Assembly: GCA_937872515.1 (NCBI GenBank)
Contig: CALMSX010000082.1
Span: 310,001-374,000, forward strand
DNA from: an uncultured Bacteroidota bacterium
Lineage (GTDB): Bacteria > Bacteroidota > Bacteroidia > Chitinophagales > Saprospiraceae
Direction: 5' to 3'
DNA: 64,000 bases
Shown here: positions 25,804-34,387 of the stretch, piece by piece
Position numbering within the stretch: position 1 is the stretch's first letter
How the letters are laid out: every line of letters starts with the position of its first letter
The notes under the pieces: generated by a model
The model's input: only the letters and a program-made list of their open reading frames with translations
Database searches by the model: none
Told to the model about the DNA's origin: nothing
Program-made: the position numbers and the translations under genes

Positions 25804-25971
25804 TAACGTAAACACGAAAAGTGTACCACAAAGTTTCACCGTCTTGCTGTTAATATTGTGTTAAGTTGATTTTACCAAATTTTCGCAATGATTGAGAGAA
25901 AATTCCTTTGATTAGCAAATTTAATTTTGAATTGATTGTGTTAACGTGGGTCAAAGGAGATGAATGTTTTG

Positions 25972-25979
25972 TATCTTTG
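25972..25979 (+). promoter_or_regulatory. Putative -7 element for the E1 dehydrogenase gene
   Basis: TATCTTTG matches TAnnTTTG exactly and lies 18 bases before ATG 25998. Its position excludes the in-frame upstream starts from 25908 onward. Confidence 0.55.
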
Positions 25980-25997
25980 CGGTTAAATCAACCTCAC

Positions 25998-28385
25998 ATG
26001 ATACAACGTGACCTAACCCACATTGTACCTGCGCTATCAGAATCCTCAGAATTTGACCAATTCAGAAAACAAGTAGTATACGATTACTGGCTTTCAGTGG
26101 TAAGCAGGGAATGCAGTGTCATTGGCAGAAAAGAAGTGCTTACCGGAAAGGCAAAATTCGGAATTGTCGGAGACGGCAAGGAAGTAGCCCAAATCGCCAT
26201 GGCTAAAGCTTTCGAAAAAGGCGATTGGAGGTCGGGTTATTATAGGGATCAGACCCTGGTAATGGCCCTCGGCATTTGTTCAGTAAGGGACTTCTTTGCT
26301 CAGTTGTATGCGGATGTAGATAATGATCCTTTTTCAGGGGGTCGCCAAATGAACAGTCACTTTGCCACACCATCGGTAGATGCGGAAGGCAACTGGGTGA
26401 ATACCATGACCCAATACAATTCCAGTAGCGATATATCCTGCACGGGTGGACAAATGGCAAGAGCACTGGGACTGGCCTTGGCAAGTTCACTTTACAAAAA
26501 TTCAGAAATCAAAAATGCCTCTCAGTTTACAGCAGGGGGAAATGAAGTTAGCTTTTGTACGATAGGCGATGCTTCCACATCGGAAGGTGCTTTCTGGGAA
26601 ACCATGAATGCAGCAGCCGTGATGAACGTGCCACTGGTGGTTGCGGTTTGGGACGATGGTTATGGCATTTCTGTTCCAAAAGAACTTCAGACCGTCAAAG
26701 CTTCTATTTCTAAAGCAATGGAAGGCTTCCTTATTGATGATTCAGGGGAGGGCATTTATATCTATACTGCAAAAGCCTGGGACTATCCGGAACTATGTGC
26801 AGTTTTTGAAGCGGCCACCAAGTTGGCCAGAAAAAACCATAAGCCGGCACTGATCCACGTTACTGATGTGACCCAACCACAGGGCCACAGCACTTCAGGT
26901 TCTCATGAACGATATAAGTCGAAACAGCGATTAGATTGGGAAAAGGATTTTGACTGTATTGCCAAAATGGGAGATTGGATGGTGGCCAATGCCATCATCA
27001 GCCAGGAAGAATTGGATCACCTGGCCAATGATGCCAGGGAATATGCAAAAAATGAAAAGAACGAGGCCTGGGCAGCTTATTCAAAACCCATCAAAGAGGT
27101 AGGTCAACAATTGAACCAATTGATTGCCAAGGCGGAAGCAAAAGGTTGGCAAAATGAGGTCGCCAGAGAAAAAGAAGAGTTGGCAGCTGCCGTAAATCCG
27201 GTTTTTTCTGAGTTGGTCCACCTGGCCAGGAAAATGGAACACAGGATCAAGGCTAGTGGACATTCTTTTGAAGAACTTTCAGTATTTATCGATAAATACA
27301 AAACAGAAGGTACTAAAAGATACCAGAAACACTTGTACAGTGAGGGCTCACAATCAGCGCTTAATGTTGCTGAAGTGAAGGCCGATTTTGGCAGCAATCC
27401 GGAGGAATTGAGTGGCTACCAAATCTTGAATAAATTTTTTGAACAAGCTTTTGCAGCCAATGATCAACTCATTGCTTTTGGTGAAGACGTGGGAAAGATT
27501 GGCGATGTCAACCAGGGCTTTGCCGGCTTACAGGAGAAGTTTGGTCCCAACAGGATCTTTGATGCGGGCATCCGTGAATGGACCATCATAGGCCAAGCCA
27601 TAGGCACCGCCATGAGAGGTTTCAGACCAATTGCTGAAATTCAATATCTGGATTATCTTACGTATGCATTTTCACCTTTGACAGACGATTTGGCTACCCT
27701 GAGATACAGGTCCAATGGCATTCAGAAGGCTCCAGCCATCATTCGATCAAGAGGTCATCGACTGGAAGGAATCTGGCACGCCGGAAGTCCAATGGGTTTA
27801 CTGGTCAATTCGCTCAAAGGTATGTATGTGTGTGTTCCAAGGAATATGGTTCAGGCAGCCGGTATGTACAATACCTTGTTGCATTCAGATGATCCGGCCA
27901 TCGTTATAGAATGTTTGAACGGCTATCGATTAAAAGAGAAATTGCCTGTTAACCTGGCTCAATTTACAGTACCACTCGGCAGACCTGAGGTCTTGATTCA
28001 AGGCAGTGATCTCACCATTGTGAGTTACGGTTCTTGCCTAAGAGAAGTAATCAGGGCTAATGAAATGTTGGAGGCGTATGGTATATCAGCTGAAATCATA
28101 GATGCTCAAACCCTGTTGCCATTTGATTTGGATGGCATTATTCTAAATAGTCTTCAGAAAACCAATAGAATCCTTTTTGTAGATGAAGATGTGCCAGGTG
28201 GGGCAACTGCCTACATGCTCAATGAAATCATCAACGTACAGGGAGGATATCAACACTTGGATGCTAAGCCTGCGTGTTTATCCGCCAAAGAGCATAGAAC
28301 ACCTTTTGGCTCGGATGGAGATTACTTCACAAAGCCTTATGCTGAAGATGTGGTCGATGCCGTTTTAAAGTTAATTTCAGAATAA
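25998..28385 (+). CDS. 2-oxoacid dehydrogenase E1 component, fused alpha and beta subunits
   Basis: Thiamine-diphosphate enzyme that decarboxylates a 2-oxoacid (branched-chain type or pyruvate) and passes the acyl group to an E2 lipoyl protein. ATG 25998 is used because of the promoter element just before it. The 795 residues comprise an alpha part (about 1-400) with the ThDP motif GDASTSEGAFWETMN ... DDGYGISVP near residues 189-220 and the GHSTSGSHERYKS region. A charged helical linker follows, then the beta part from about 470: LIAFGEDVGKIGDVNQGFAGL, RIFDAGIREWTIIGQAIGTAM and the C-terminal LLPFDLDGI region. Fused alpha-beta E1 proteins of this kind are common in Bacteroidota. No E2 or E3 gene is adjacent, so the substrate stays open. 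Confidence 0.9.
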   Translation: MIQRDLTHIVPALSESSEFDQFRKQVVYDYWLSVVSRECSVIGRKEVLTGKAKFGIVGDGKEVAQIAMAKAFEKGDWRSGYYRDQTLVMALGICSVRDFFAQLYADVDNDPFSGGRQMNSHFATPSVDAEGNWVNTMTQYNSSSDISCTGGQMARALGLALASSLYKNSEIKNASQFTAGGNEVSFCTIGDASTSEGAFWETMNAAAVMNVPLVVAVWDDGYGISVPKELQTVKASISKAMEGFLIDDSGEGIYIYTAKAWDYPELCAVFEAATKLARKNHKPALIHVTDVTQPQGHSTSGSHERYKSKQRLDWEKDFDCIAKMGDWMVANAIISQEELDHLANDAREYAKNEKNEAWAAYSKPIKEVGQQLNQLIAKAEAKGWQNEVAREKEELAAAVNPVFSELVHLARKMEHRIKASGHSFEELSVFIDKYKTEGTKRYQKHLYSEGSQSALNVAEVKADFGSNPEELSGYQILNKFFEQAFAANDQLIAFGEDVGKIGDVNQGFAGLQEKFGPNRIFDAGIREWTIIGQAIGTAMRGFRPIAEIQYLDYLTYAFSPLTDDLATLRYRSNGIQKAPAIIRSRGHRLEGIWHAGSPMGLLVNSLKGMYVCVPRNMVQAAGMYNTLLHSDDPAIVIECLNGYRLKEKLPVNLAQFTVPLGRPEVLIQGSDLTIVSYGSCLREVIRANEMLEAYGISAEIIDAQTLLPFDLDGIILNSLQKTNRILFVDEDVPGGATAYMLNEIINVQGGYQHLDAKPACLSAKEHRTPFGSDGDYFTKPYAEDVVDAVLKLISE

Positions 28386-28397
28386 AGTTTTACTTTA

Positions 28398-29117
28398 ATG
28401 AAAATAGTACAAATAACTGACATTCATATAAATAAGTTATTTGAATTGACAAACGACATTAATGTCCAAAGTAACTTTTTAACAGTTTTGGACAATGCCA
28501 TGTTGGAGCAGCCCGACTTATGGGTACTAAGTGGAGATCTTGGCCACAATGAGGTACAAGTTGATGTATATCAATGGATTAAATCAGAGATGGACAGTAG
28601 GGGAGTGCCCTACCGAGTTATTGGGGGAAATCACGATGATGTAGACAAATTGACCCAGGTGTATGCAGAAATTCAGGGTGAGAGTCCTTATTTTTCACTC
28701 CAGATGGATGGATATAAATTTTTGTTTCTCAATACCATCGATGGAAAACTGGATGAAATACAATTTAATTGGTTTAAATCGGAAATTAAGACGGGAATAG
28801 ACGCCATTTTTATGCACCATCCAGCACTCTTAGCTGGCGTGCCACACATGGATGTGCGGTATGCCATGCAGGAAAGGCAGCCATTTTTGGAAGTTATTCA
28901 GGCAGTAGGTGGTCGACACCGGATATTTACCGGCCATTATCACACAGAGCGGACCTTGGAATATGGCAATATTTCTGTGTACATAACGCCATCCACCATT
29001 GTGCAAATCAGTGATAAGTCAGAAGTATTTACGGCCGATCATTACCAGCCGGGCTACCGTGTTATTGAATTTCATGAAGATGGATTCCGTACCTGGGTAA
29101 GGTATATCTGGAATTAA
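28398..29117 (+). CDS. Calcineurin-like metallophosphoesterase, CpdA/Icc type
   Basis: Binuclear metal phosphodiesterase of the class III cyclic-nucleotide phosphodiesterase group. All metal motifs are visible: DIH in QITDIHINK (residues 7-9), GDLGHNE near 47, GGNHDD near 77 (GNHD), MHHPAL near 138 and GHYHTE near 177 (GHxH). At 239 residues it is a little shorter than E. coli CpdA. It begins 12 bases after the E1 gene, so the two probably share a transcript. Whether the substrate is cAMP, another nucleotide or a phospholipid-like ester cannot be told. Confidence 0.88.
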   Translation: MKIVQITDIHINKLFELTNDINVQSNFLTVLDNAMLEQPDLWVLSGDLGHNEVQVDVYQWIKSEMDSRGVPYRVIGGNHDDVDKLTQVYAEIQGESPYFSLQMDGYKFLFLNTIDGKLDEIQFNWFKSEIKTGIDAIFMHHPALLAGVPHMDVRYAMQERQPFLEVIQAVGGRHRIFTGHYHTERTLEYGNISVYITPSTIVQISDKSEVFTADHYQPGYRVIEFHEDGFRTWVRYIWN

Positions 29118-29159
29118 AATTACAGAAAGATTAAGTAACGAAAGGAAAGGGACTTTTTT

Positions 29160-29200
29160 CATATTAGGAATATCAGTAATATGTATAGGGAAGACCTATA
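29160..29200. repeat. Two adjacent inverted repeats in the intergenic region before the CDF gene
   Basis: CATATTA (29160-29166) is mirrored by TAATATG (29177-29183), and immediately after it TATAGG (29184-29189) by CCTATA (29195-29200). There is no T tract, so this is not a classical terminator. The rest of 29118-29409 is A/T-rich and shows no gene. Confidence 0.4.
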
Positions 29201-29409
29201 GGCTTATGAGTGGATTATCAATTTAACATAATATTAATTATAGGATATAAGAAATACCCAATTCCAGCTTCAAAATCTAATTCATATTAGCGTATTTCAT
29301 AATATGTTTGACCTCAAATCAAGCTCATTTTAAGTCAGAAAACAATGTTGCCAATCGCACCTCTAAATTCCTCTAACCATTCTCATTTCCTAAATTTCTG
29401 TCTTACCTT

Positions 29410-30405
29410 GTGCAAAATTTTTTCAAATTGGAATCCTTTCAGCTCCAGAAAAAGGTACTGGTTTTTTCGGTCTTTCAGTTTTGTCTGAAGATTCTGGCCT
29501 GGTATTTAACTGCCTCGCTGGCCATTCTGACCGATGGTCTGGAGTCGATTATCAACATTATTGGTTCTGTAGCGGGACTGGCAGCCTTGTGGTTTGCCAT
29601 GTTACCCAAAGATAAAAACCATCCTTATGGCCATGGTAAGATTGAGTTTCTATCGGCCAGTTTTGAAGGATTTCTGATTGCGATTACCGGTGTGGTTATC
29701 TTTTACAAAAGTTACCAGAGCCTGGGGACTCCCAAACCCGTCGAAAAAATGGACATTGGTTTGGTTTTGGTGGCCATTTCGGGATCTCTCAATTATTTTG
29801 GCGGAAAATACTGTGTAAATCGCGGGAAATCAATTCATTCTCAACAACTTATGGCAACCGGAAGGCACCTCATTGCCGATGCGGTATCTACTTTGTTTAT
29901 GTTTGGCGGCCTTATTTTGCTCTTTTTTACCCAATGGTGGATCCTCGACAATTTACTGGCCATGGCCTTTTGTATCTTTCTTTTTATCACCGGATATGGC
30001 ATCATCAGAGACGCTGTAGGCGGTATTTTGGATGAGGCCGATGACGAGCTCCTGAAAACGGTTATAGAGCACCTGGAGGCCGCCAGAATAGATAATTGGG
30101 TGGATTTACACAACCTGCGCATCATCAAATATGGAAGTACCCTTCACCTGGATTGTCATCTGACCGTGCCCTGGTATTTCAATGTCCATGAGGCCCATGC
30201 AGCAGTTGAATTGTTGGAAACGGCTGTAAAACAACACTTTGGCACTTCAGTAGAGCTCTTTGTTCACACCGACGGCTGTCTCCCCTACTCTTGTGCCATT
30301 TGCACCAAGACCGGTTGTCAACACCGCCAGCAAGAATTTGATCATCGGGTGATTTGGAATCTGGACAATATTTCAAAAAATTCTAAACACAATAAAATGT
30401 TGTAA
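29410..30405 (+). CDS. Cation diffusion facilitator (CDF) metal transporter
   Basis: Inner-membrane exporter of divalent metals (zinc, iron, manganese or cobalt) using proton antiport. The 331 residues have about six membrane helices. The intramembrane metal site is indicated by LTDGLESIINI (TM2) and HLIADAVSTLF (TM5, HxxxD). HPYGHGKIEFL follows TM2 as in the family. The cytoplasmic domain (about 205-290) contains the LHNLRIIKYGSTLHLDCHLTVP stretch. An unusual C-terminal tail, CLPYSCAICTKTGCQHRQ, has four Cys and a His and may bind metal. The start is GTG 29410. Metal specificity is not decided by what can be seen. Confidence 0.9.
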   Translation: MQNFFKLESFQLQKKVLVFSVFQFCLKILAWYLTASLAILTDGLESIINIIGSVAGLAALWFAMLPKDKNHPYGHGKIEFLSASFEGFLIAITGVVIFYKSYQSLGTPKPVEKMDIGLVLVAISGSLNYFGGKYCVNRGKSIHSQQLMATGRHLIADAVSTLFMFGGLILLFFTQWWILDNLLAMAFCIFLFITGYGIIRDAVGGILDEADDELLKTVIEHLEAARIDNWVDLHNLRIIKYGSTLHLDCHLTVPWYFNVHEAHAAVELLETAVKQHFGTSVELFVHTDGCLPYSCAICTKTGCQHRQQEFDHRVIWNLDNISKNSKHNKML

Positions 30406-30459
30406 TGTTGTGACTAATAATGTCTTAAATATAACCTATTAAAAAATGTTTCACAAAGC

Positions 30460-30491
30460 TTGCGCTGAGAGCGTTTTTGGTTATTACTTTG
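30460..30491 (+). promoter_or_regulatory. Promoter of the trp operon
   Basis: TTG at 30460-30462, 21 bases, then TTACTTTG at 30484-30491, one mismatch from TAnnTTTG. Transcription would start near 30498, shortly before the leader peptide ATG at 30516. Confidence 0.55.
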
Positions 30492-30515
30492 CAACACAAA
30501 TAGTGAATGATTAAA

Positions 30516-30569
30516 ATGTTATTAAACAGAAATTGGTGGTGGCACTTTCCTTTCAACTCCCCGGGGTAA
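30516..30569 (+). CDS. trpL: Trp operon leader peptide (three consecutive Trp codons)
   Basis: A 17-codon ORF reads MLLNRNWWWHFPFNSPG and ends at TAA 30567-30569. TGG TGG TGG occupies 30534-30542. It sits between a promoter and an intrinsic terminator, directly upstream of trpE, which is the arrangement of a ribosome-mediated tryptophan attenuator. When charged Trp-tRNA is scarce, a ribosome stalled at the three TGG codons should favour an antiterminator pairing. A conserved Bacteroidetes motif of this kind is known as the Bacteroid-trp RNA. The product itself has no expected function beyond sensing. Confidence 0.92.
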   Translation: MLLNRNWWWHFPFNSPG

Positions 30570-30632
30570 GAGGCAGCCATTGTCAAATTCACAATAAAAT
30601 TGGCTTGTCGGCGTCCCCGGCAAGCCTTTTTT
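30538..30632 (+). promoter_or_regulatory. Trp attenuator: alternative hairpins and terminator
   Basis: Four mutually exclusive segments can be drawn. GGTGGC in the Trp codons (30538-30543) can pair with GCCATT (30576-30581). GCC at 30576-30578 can instead pair with GGC at 30602-30604, stabilised by ATTGT/ACAAT (30579-30583 with 30591-30595), an antiterminator. The terminator is GGCTTGTCGG (30602-30611) with CCGGCAAGCC (30617-30626), ten pairs with one G-U, followed by TTTTTT. TrpE starts 20 bases after the T tract. The terminator is plain; the antiterminator pairing is my inference. Confidence 0.85.
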
Positions 30633-30651
30633 GTTTTTAGACCAATTTGAA

Positions 30652-32022
30652 ATGAAAATTAAAACCATACAAAGAACCATTCTGTCAGACCTTTACACTC
30701 CAGTAGGACTGTTTTTAAAGCTCAGAGACCATTATTCCAGCATTATCATGCTAGAGAGTTCTGATTATTCCAACAAAGAAGGCAATTATTCTTATCTCGC
30801 CTTTGAAGATCTGGCCTTCTTTGAGGTAAAAGATGGTAGCCAAAGATTATCCTTTTATGGAAAAGAGGAGAAACTATCAGCTGAAACCGATCTTGTTGCT
30901 TCTGTAAATGGCTTTATCTCCAGCTTTCAGATGGAAGGTGAAAATAGTGAGCACAATGGTGTGTTTGGATATACCGCTTTTAATGCCATCCGGTATTTTG
31001 AGAAAAACCTGTATCAAACGCGCAATGAGGGTTATGGAATTCCGGACGTCTATTATGTTTTTTACCGTTATATCCTGGTATTTGACCATTTCAGAAACAC
31101 CCTTATTTGCCTTGAGAACATACCCGAGGGAGGGCCTGAAAGCCTGCAAAAGGTAATAGATGTCCTGAGCAGAGAGGATCATCCTGCATACTCTTTTGAA
31201 TGCAATGGAGAAGCATCCTCCAATCTTACGGATGAGGATTTTTTGAATATGGTAGACCGTTGTATTCAACACTGCCAGCTGGGTGATGTTTTCCAGGTAG
31301 TGCCTTCCCGTCGTTTTTCTTACAACTACTCTGGAGATGATTTTCAGGTTTACCGCAGGTTGAGGTCAATCAATCCGTCACCCTACCTGTTTTACTTTGA
31401 TTTTGGTGACTTTCGGCTTTTTGGATCATCGCCAGAGGCTCAGGTTATTGTGGAAAAAGGAATGGCGGAGGTCCATCCTATCGCAGGTACGATTAAAAGA
31501 ACCATGGATGAAGCCAAAGACCAAAAAAACATAAATAAACTGTTGGCCGACCCAAAAGAAAACGCAGAACACATCATGTTGGTGGATCTGGCCAGGAATG
31601 ACTTAAGTAAAAGTTGTCTTGACGTAACAGTGGCCTCTTTTCGGGAAATACAGAAATTTAGCCACGTTATCCACCTGGTTTCGAGGGTAGTAGGTAAAAT
31701 CAAGGAAGGCATTTCAGCCTATCAGGTTTTTGCCGATACCTTTCCACAAGGCACATTGTCAGGGGCTCCAAAGGTCAAAGCCATTGATATCATCCAATCA
31801 ATGGAACCCCACCAGCGAGGCTTTTATGGGGGGGCCATCGGTAAAATGGGTTTTGACCATTCATTAAACCATGCCATCATCATCAGGAGTTTCCTCAGCA
31901 AAGGAAATCAACTGCACATGCAGGCTGGTGCAGGCATCGTTATTGACTCGGTTCCCCAAAATGAAATGTTGGAAGTAAATAATAAATTGAAGGCACTGGC
32001 GCAATCCATCCTTATAAAATAG
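30652..32022 (+). CDS. trpE: Anthranilate synthase component I
   Basis: Converts chorismate with ammonia from TrpG to anthranilate, the first step of tryptophan synthesis. The 456 residues start at ATG 30652; the earlier in-frame TTG at 30631 lies in the terminator T tract. The tryptophan feedback site is represented by SIIMLESSDYS near residue 35 (the LLES motif of other TrpE). The chorismate-binding half includes HCQLGDVFQVVPSRRF, NPSPYLFYFDFG, SPEAQV, HPIAGTIKRTMDEAKD, LVDLARNDLSK, TFPQGTLSGAPKVKAIDII and RGFYGGAIG. First gene of the trpEGDCFBA operon, under the upstream attenuator. Confidence 0.97.
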   Translation: MKIKTIQRTILSDLYTPVGLFLKLRDHYSSIIMLESSDYSNKEGNYSYLAFEDLAFFEVKDGSQRLSFYGKEEKLSAETDLVASVNGFISSFQMEGENSEHNGVFGYTAFNAIRYFEKNLYQTRNEGYGIPDVYYVFYRYILVFDHFRNTLICLENIPEGGPESLQKVIDVLSREDHPAYSFECNGEASSNLTDEDFLNMVDRCIQHCQLGDVFQVVPSRRFSYNYSGDDFQVYRRLRSINPSPYLFYFDFGDFRLFGSSPEAQVIVEKGMAEVHPIAGTIKRTMDEAKDQKNINKLLADPKENAEHIMLVDLARNDLSKSCLDVTVASFREIQKFSHVIHLVSRVVGKIKEGISAYQVFADTFPQGTLSGAPKVKAIDIIQSMEPHQRGFYGGAIGKMGFDHSLNHAIIIRSFLSKGNQLHMQAGAGIVIDSVPQNEMLEVNNKLKALAQSILIK

Positions 32023-32027
32023 CTGAT

Positions 32028-32603
32028 ATGATAGTGATAATTGATAATTACGACTCCTTTACCTATAACCTGGTACAACTGATAAGGGAAATTAAAGGTG
32101 AAGAGCCCAAAATTCTCCGCAACGATGAGATTGATGAAGATGTTATTAAAGAGGCAGCATACCTGATTCTTTCTCCAGGTCCAGGTATACCCGCAGAAGC
32201 AGGTGAATTACTTCAAGTCATCCGTTCAAATGTAGGACGAATTCCGATCTTAGGCGTCTGCCTTGGACACCAGGCCATTGGAGAGGTGTACGGAGCAAAT
32301 TTGAGAAACCTGAGTAAGGTCTTCCACGGCAAAAAAATGGAGGCCAAGCTGACCCATGATGTTTCTCCCTTATTTACAGGGCTGCCCTCCAGTTTTGAGG
32401 TCGGTCGATACCATTCGTGGGGTATAGATCATGGCAATTTCCCGGCTGAATTGGTCATAACCGCTGTTGATGAAAGCGGTGAGATCATGGCCTTGCAACA
32501 CAAGACATTGCCGGTCTATGGGGTTCAATTTCATCCTGAATCCATAATGACCGCTTATGGCAAAGAGATTATGCGCAATTTTCTAAATGTGAAGATGCCA
32601 TGA
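32028..32603 (+). CDS. trpG: Anthranilate synthase component II (glutamine amidotransferase)
   Basis: Class I glutamine amidotransferase that supplies ammonia to TrpE. The 191 residues show the nucleophile elbow GVCLGHQAIGE (Cys near residue 79), the oxyanion segment LSPGPGIPAEAG near residue 48, and the catalytic His-Glu in GVQFHPESIMT near residue 170. Stand-alone subunit, not fused to TrpE or TrpD. It begins 5 bases after trpE, and its stop overlaps trpD by four bases (ATGA). Confidence 0.97.
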   Translation: MIVIIDNYDSFTYNLVQLIREIKGEEPKILRNDEIDEDVIKEAAYLILSPGPGIPAEAGELLQVIRSNVGRIPILGVCLGHQAIGEVYGANLRNLSKVFHGKKMEAKLTHDVSPLFTGLPSSFEVGRYHSWGIDHGNFPAELVITAVDESGEIMALQHKTLPVYGVQFHPESIMTAYGKEIMRNFLNVKMP

Positions 32604-33601
32604 AATCGATCCTCAATCAGCTTTTTGAACACAAGACCCTGTCGGCAAGTGAGGCGAGAGCGGTGTTGCAAAATATGGCCAAGGGCGCTTACAACGGTGC
32701 AGAAATAGCCTCGTTTATTACTGTTTATCTCATGCGAAGTATAACAGAGGAAGAATTGGGTGGATTCAGAGATGCCTTGCTTGACATGGCTTTTCAGGTT
32801 GATTTGGGAGATTCAGACTATATTGATGTGTGTGGTACAGGGGGTGATGGAAAAAATACTTTTAACATCTCTACCCTATCTGCTTTTGTGGTGGCCGGTA
32901 CCGGTTACAAGGTAGCAAAACATGGAAATTATGGGGTTTCCTCTGTTTCCGGGTCTTCCAATGTTCTGGAGTCACTTGGCTACACATTTACAAGAGATGA
33001 ACAAGCCCTAAAATACCAGCTGGAGGAAACCAATATCTGTTTTATGCATGCGCCCTTGTTTCATCCGGCTTTAAAGGCCGTAGGAGGTATAAGAAAGGAT
33101 CTCGGAGTCAAAACATTTTTCAATATGCTGGGACCATTGGTGAATCCGGCCCGACCCAAAAAACAATTGGCCGGAGTCTTTAATTTGCCTTTACAGAGAC
33201 TGTATTCCGCTTTGATGCAGAAAAGCCACCGGTCATTCTGCGTCCTGCACGACCTCAATGGTTTTGATGAAATTTCTTTAACGGGCAAAGTTAAATACAT
33301 CACAGAAAAAGGTATTTATCTGACCCATGCTAAAGATTTGGGCTTTCATGAAGTTGTGTTATCTGAAATTGATGGAGGCAGTACCGTAGCAGATAGCAGG
33401 CAGATCTTTTTGGATATCATTACAGGAAAGGAGCAAGGGGTGAAACGGAATGTAGTTCTAGCCAATGCAGCCCTGGCCATTCAGGTGGCAGATGGTGAAC
33501 TGACATATGATTTGGCCCTACAAAAAGCAGAGGAAGCTTTAAAAGGTGGAGCTGCATTCGACGCATTTCAGCAATTGATTAAAATTTCAGCCGATGCCTA
33601 A
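32600..33601 (+). CDS. trpD: Anthranilate phosphoribosyltransferase
   Basis: Joins anthranilate to phosphoribosyl pyrophosphate. The PRPP site is visible as DVCGTGGDGKNTFNIST near residues 74-90, with KHGNYGVSSVSGSSNVLE near 105-122 and the conserved NMLGPLVNPARPKKQLAGVF near 176-195. At 333 residues it is full length. The start overlaps the trpG stop (ATGA) and the end overlaps trpC by 8 bases. Confidence 0.97.
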   Translation: MKSILNQLFEHKTLSASEARAVLQNMAKGAYNGAEIASFITVYLMRSITEEELGGFRDALLDMAFQVDLGDSDYIDVCGTGGDGKNTFNISTLSAFVVAGTGYKVAKHGNYGVSSVSGSSNVLESLGYTFTRDEQALKYQLEETNICFMHAPLFHPALKAVGGIRKDLGVKTFFNMLGPLVNPARPKKQLAGVFNLPLQRLYSALMQKSHRSFCVLHDLNGFDEISLTGKVKYITEKGIYLTHAKDLGFHEVVLSEIDGGSTVADSRQIFLDIITGKEQGVKRNVVLANAALAIQVADGELTYDLALQKAEEALKGGAAFDAFQQLIKISADA

Positions 33602-34385
33602 TATTCTGGCGCAAATTATCGCAGAAAAAAGGAAAGAGGTGGATAGAAATAAACATCTTTTGCCAATCGAACAACTAGCATCACTGATAATAGATAATGG
33701 ACCCAGGGTGCGATTTTATGAGCAAGTGGCAGCTGGAAAGGAGCTGCATGTCATCTCTGAATTTAAGAGAAAATCACCATCAAAGCCCTTGTTGAATGCC
33801 ACTGCTGATGTAAAAAAAATATCAGGTGAATATGAGTTAGCGGGAGCCTCAGCCTTGTCAATCCTAACCGATGGTCCTTATTTTGGGGGAAGCGCAGCAG
33901 ATTTGAAGGCAGCAAGAGAGGTGACAACCCTACCCGTCCTTCGAAAAGATTTTATCATCGATCCCTATCAGGTGTACGAATCTAAAATGATGGGAGCTGA
34001 CCTCATCCTTTTGATTGCAGAAGTTTTGGAAGGACCCATCATTTCACAACTCACCCACCTGGCCCATCAGTTAGGCCTTGAAGTGATCCTGGAGATGCAC
34101 AGCAAAAGTCACCTCTCCAAGATACCGAATGAAATTGACTTCGTTGGCATCAACAACAGGGATCTGCGAACCTTCACTACAGATATACATTGTTCCCTTG
34201 AAATGGCCAGGTTTTTACCCCACTCCGCTTACTGGATCAGTGAGAGTGGCATCCATACTGCTGAACAGGCACATCGACTCGCAGATGCAGGATACAGGGC
34301 GTTTTTAGTTGGTGAACAGTTTATGAAAACAGAACACCCTGGCGAGACTTGCCAACATTTTGTTCAACAGATCAATAGACGTTAA
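33594..34385 (+). CDS. trpC: Indole-3-glycerol phosphate synthase
   Basis: Closes the ring of carboxyphenylamino-deoxyribulose phosphate to indole-glycerol phosphate. TIM-barrel protein of 263 residues with ISEFKRKSPSKP near 55 (catalytic Lys), SILTDGPYFGGSAADLKAAR, LPVLRKDFIIDPYQVYESK, ADLILLIAEVL, VGINNRDLRTFTTD and WISESGIHTAEQAHRL. Not fused to TrpF, which follows after 2 bases. It overlaps the end of trpD by 8 bases. Confidence 0.97.
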   Translation: MPNILAQIIAEKRKEVDRNKHLLPIEQLASLIIDNGPRVRFYEQVAAGKELHVISEFKRKSPSKPLLNATADVKKISGEYELAGASALSILTDGPYFGGSAADLKAAREVTTLPVLRKDFIIDPYQVYESKMMGADLILLIAEVLEGPIISQLTHLAHQLGLEVILEMHSKSHLSKIPNEIDFVGINNRDLRTFTTDIHCSLEMARFLPHSAYWISESGIHTAEQAHRLADAGYRAFLVGEQFMKTEHPGETCQHFVQQINRR

Positions 34386-34387
34386 AA

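Noticed and set aside
25908..25997. Upstream 30-codon extension of the E1 gene
   Set aside because: The exact TAnnTTTG element at 25972-25979 lies inside it, so the transcript should start after it; the extension shows no family similarity.
30463..30478. CGCT-GAG-AGCG followed by T5 as a terminator for the CDF gene
   Set aside because: Only four base pairs, and it overlaps the spacer of the trp promoter; too weak to call.
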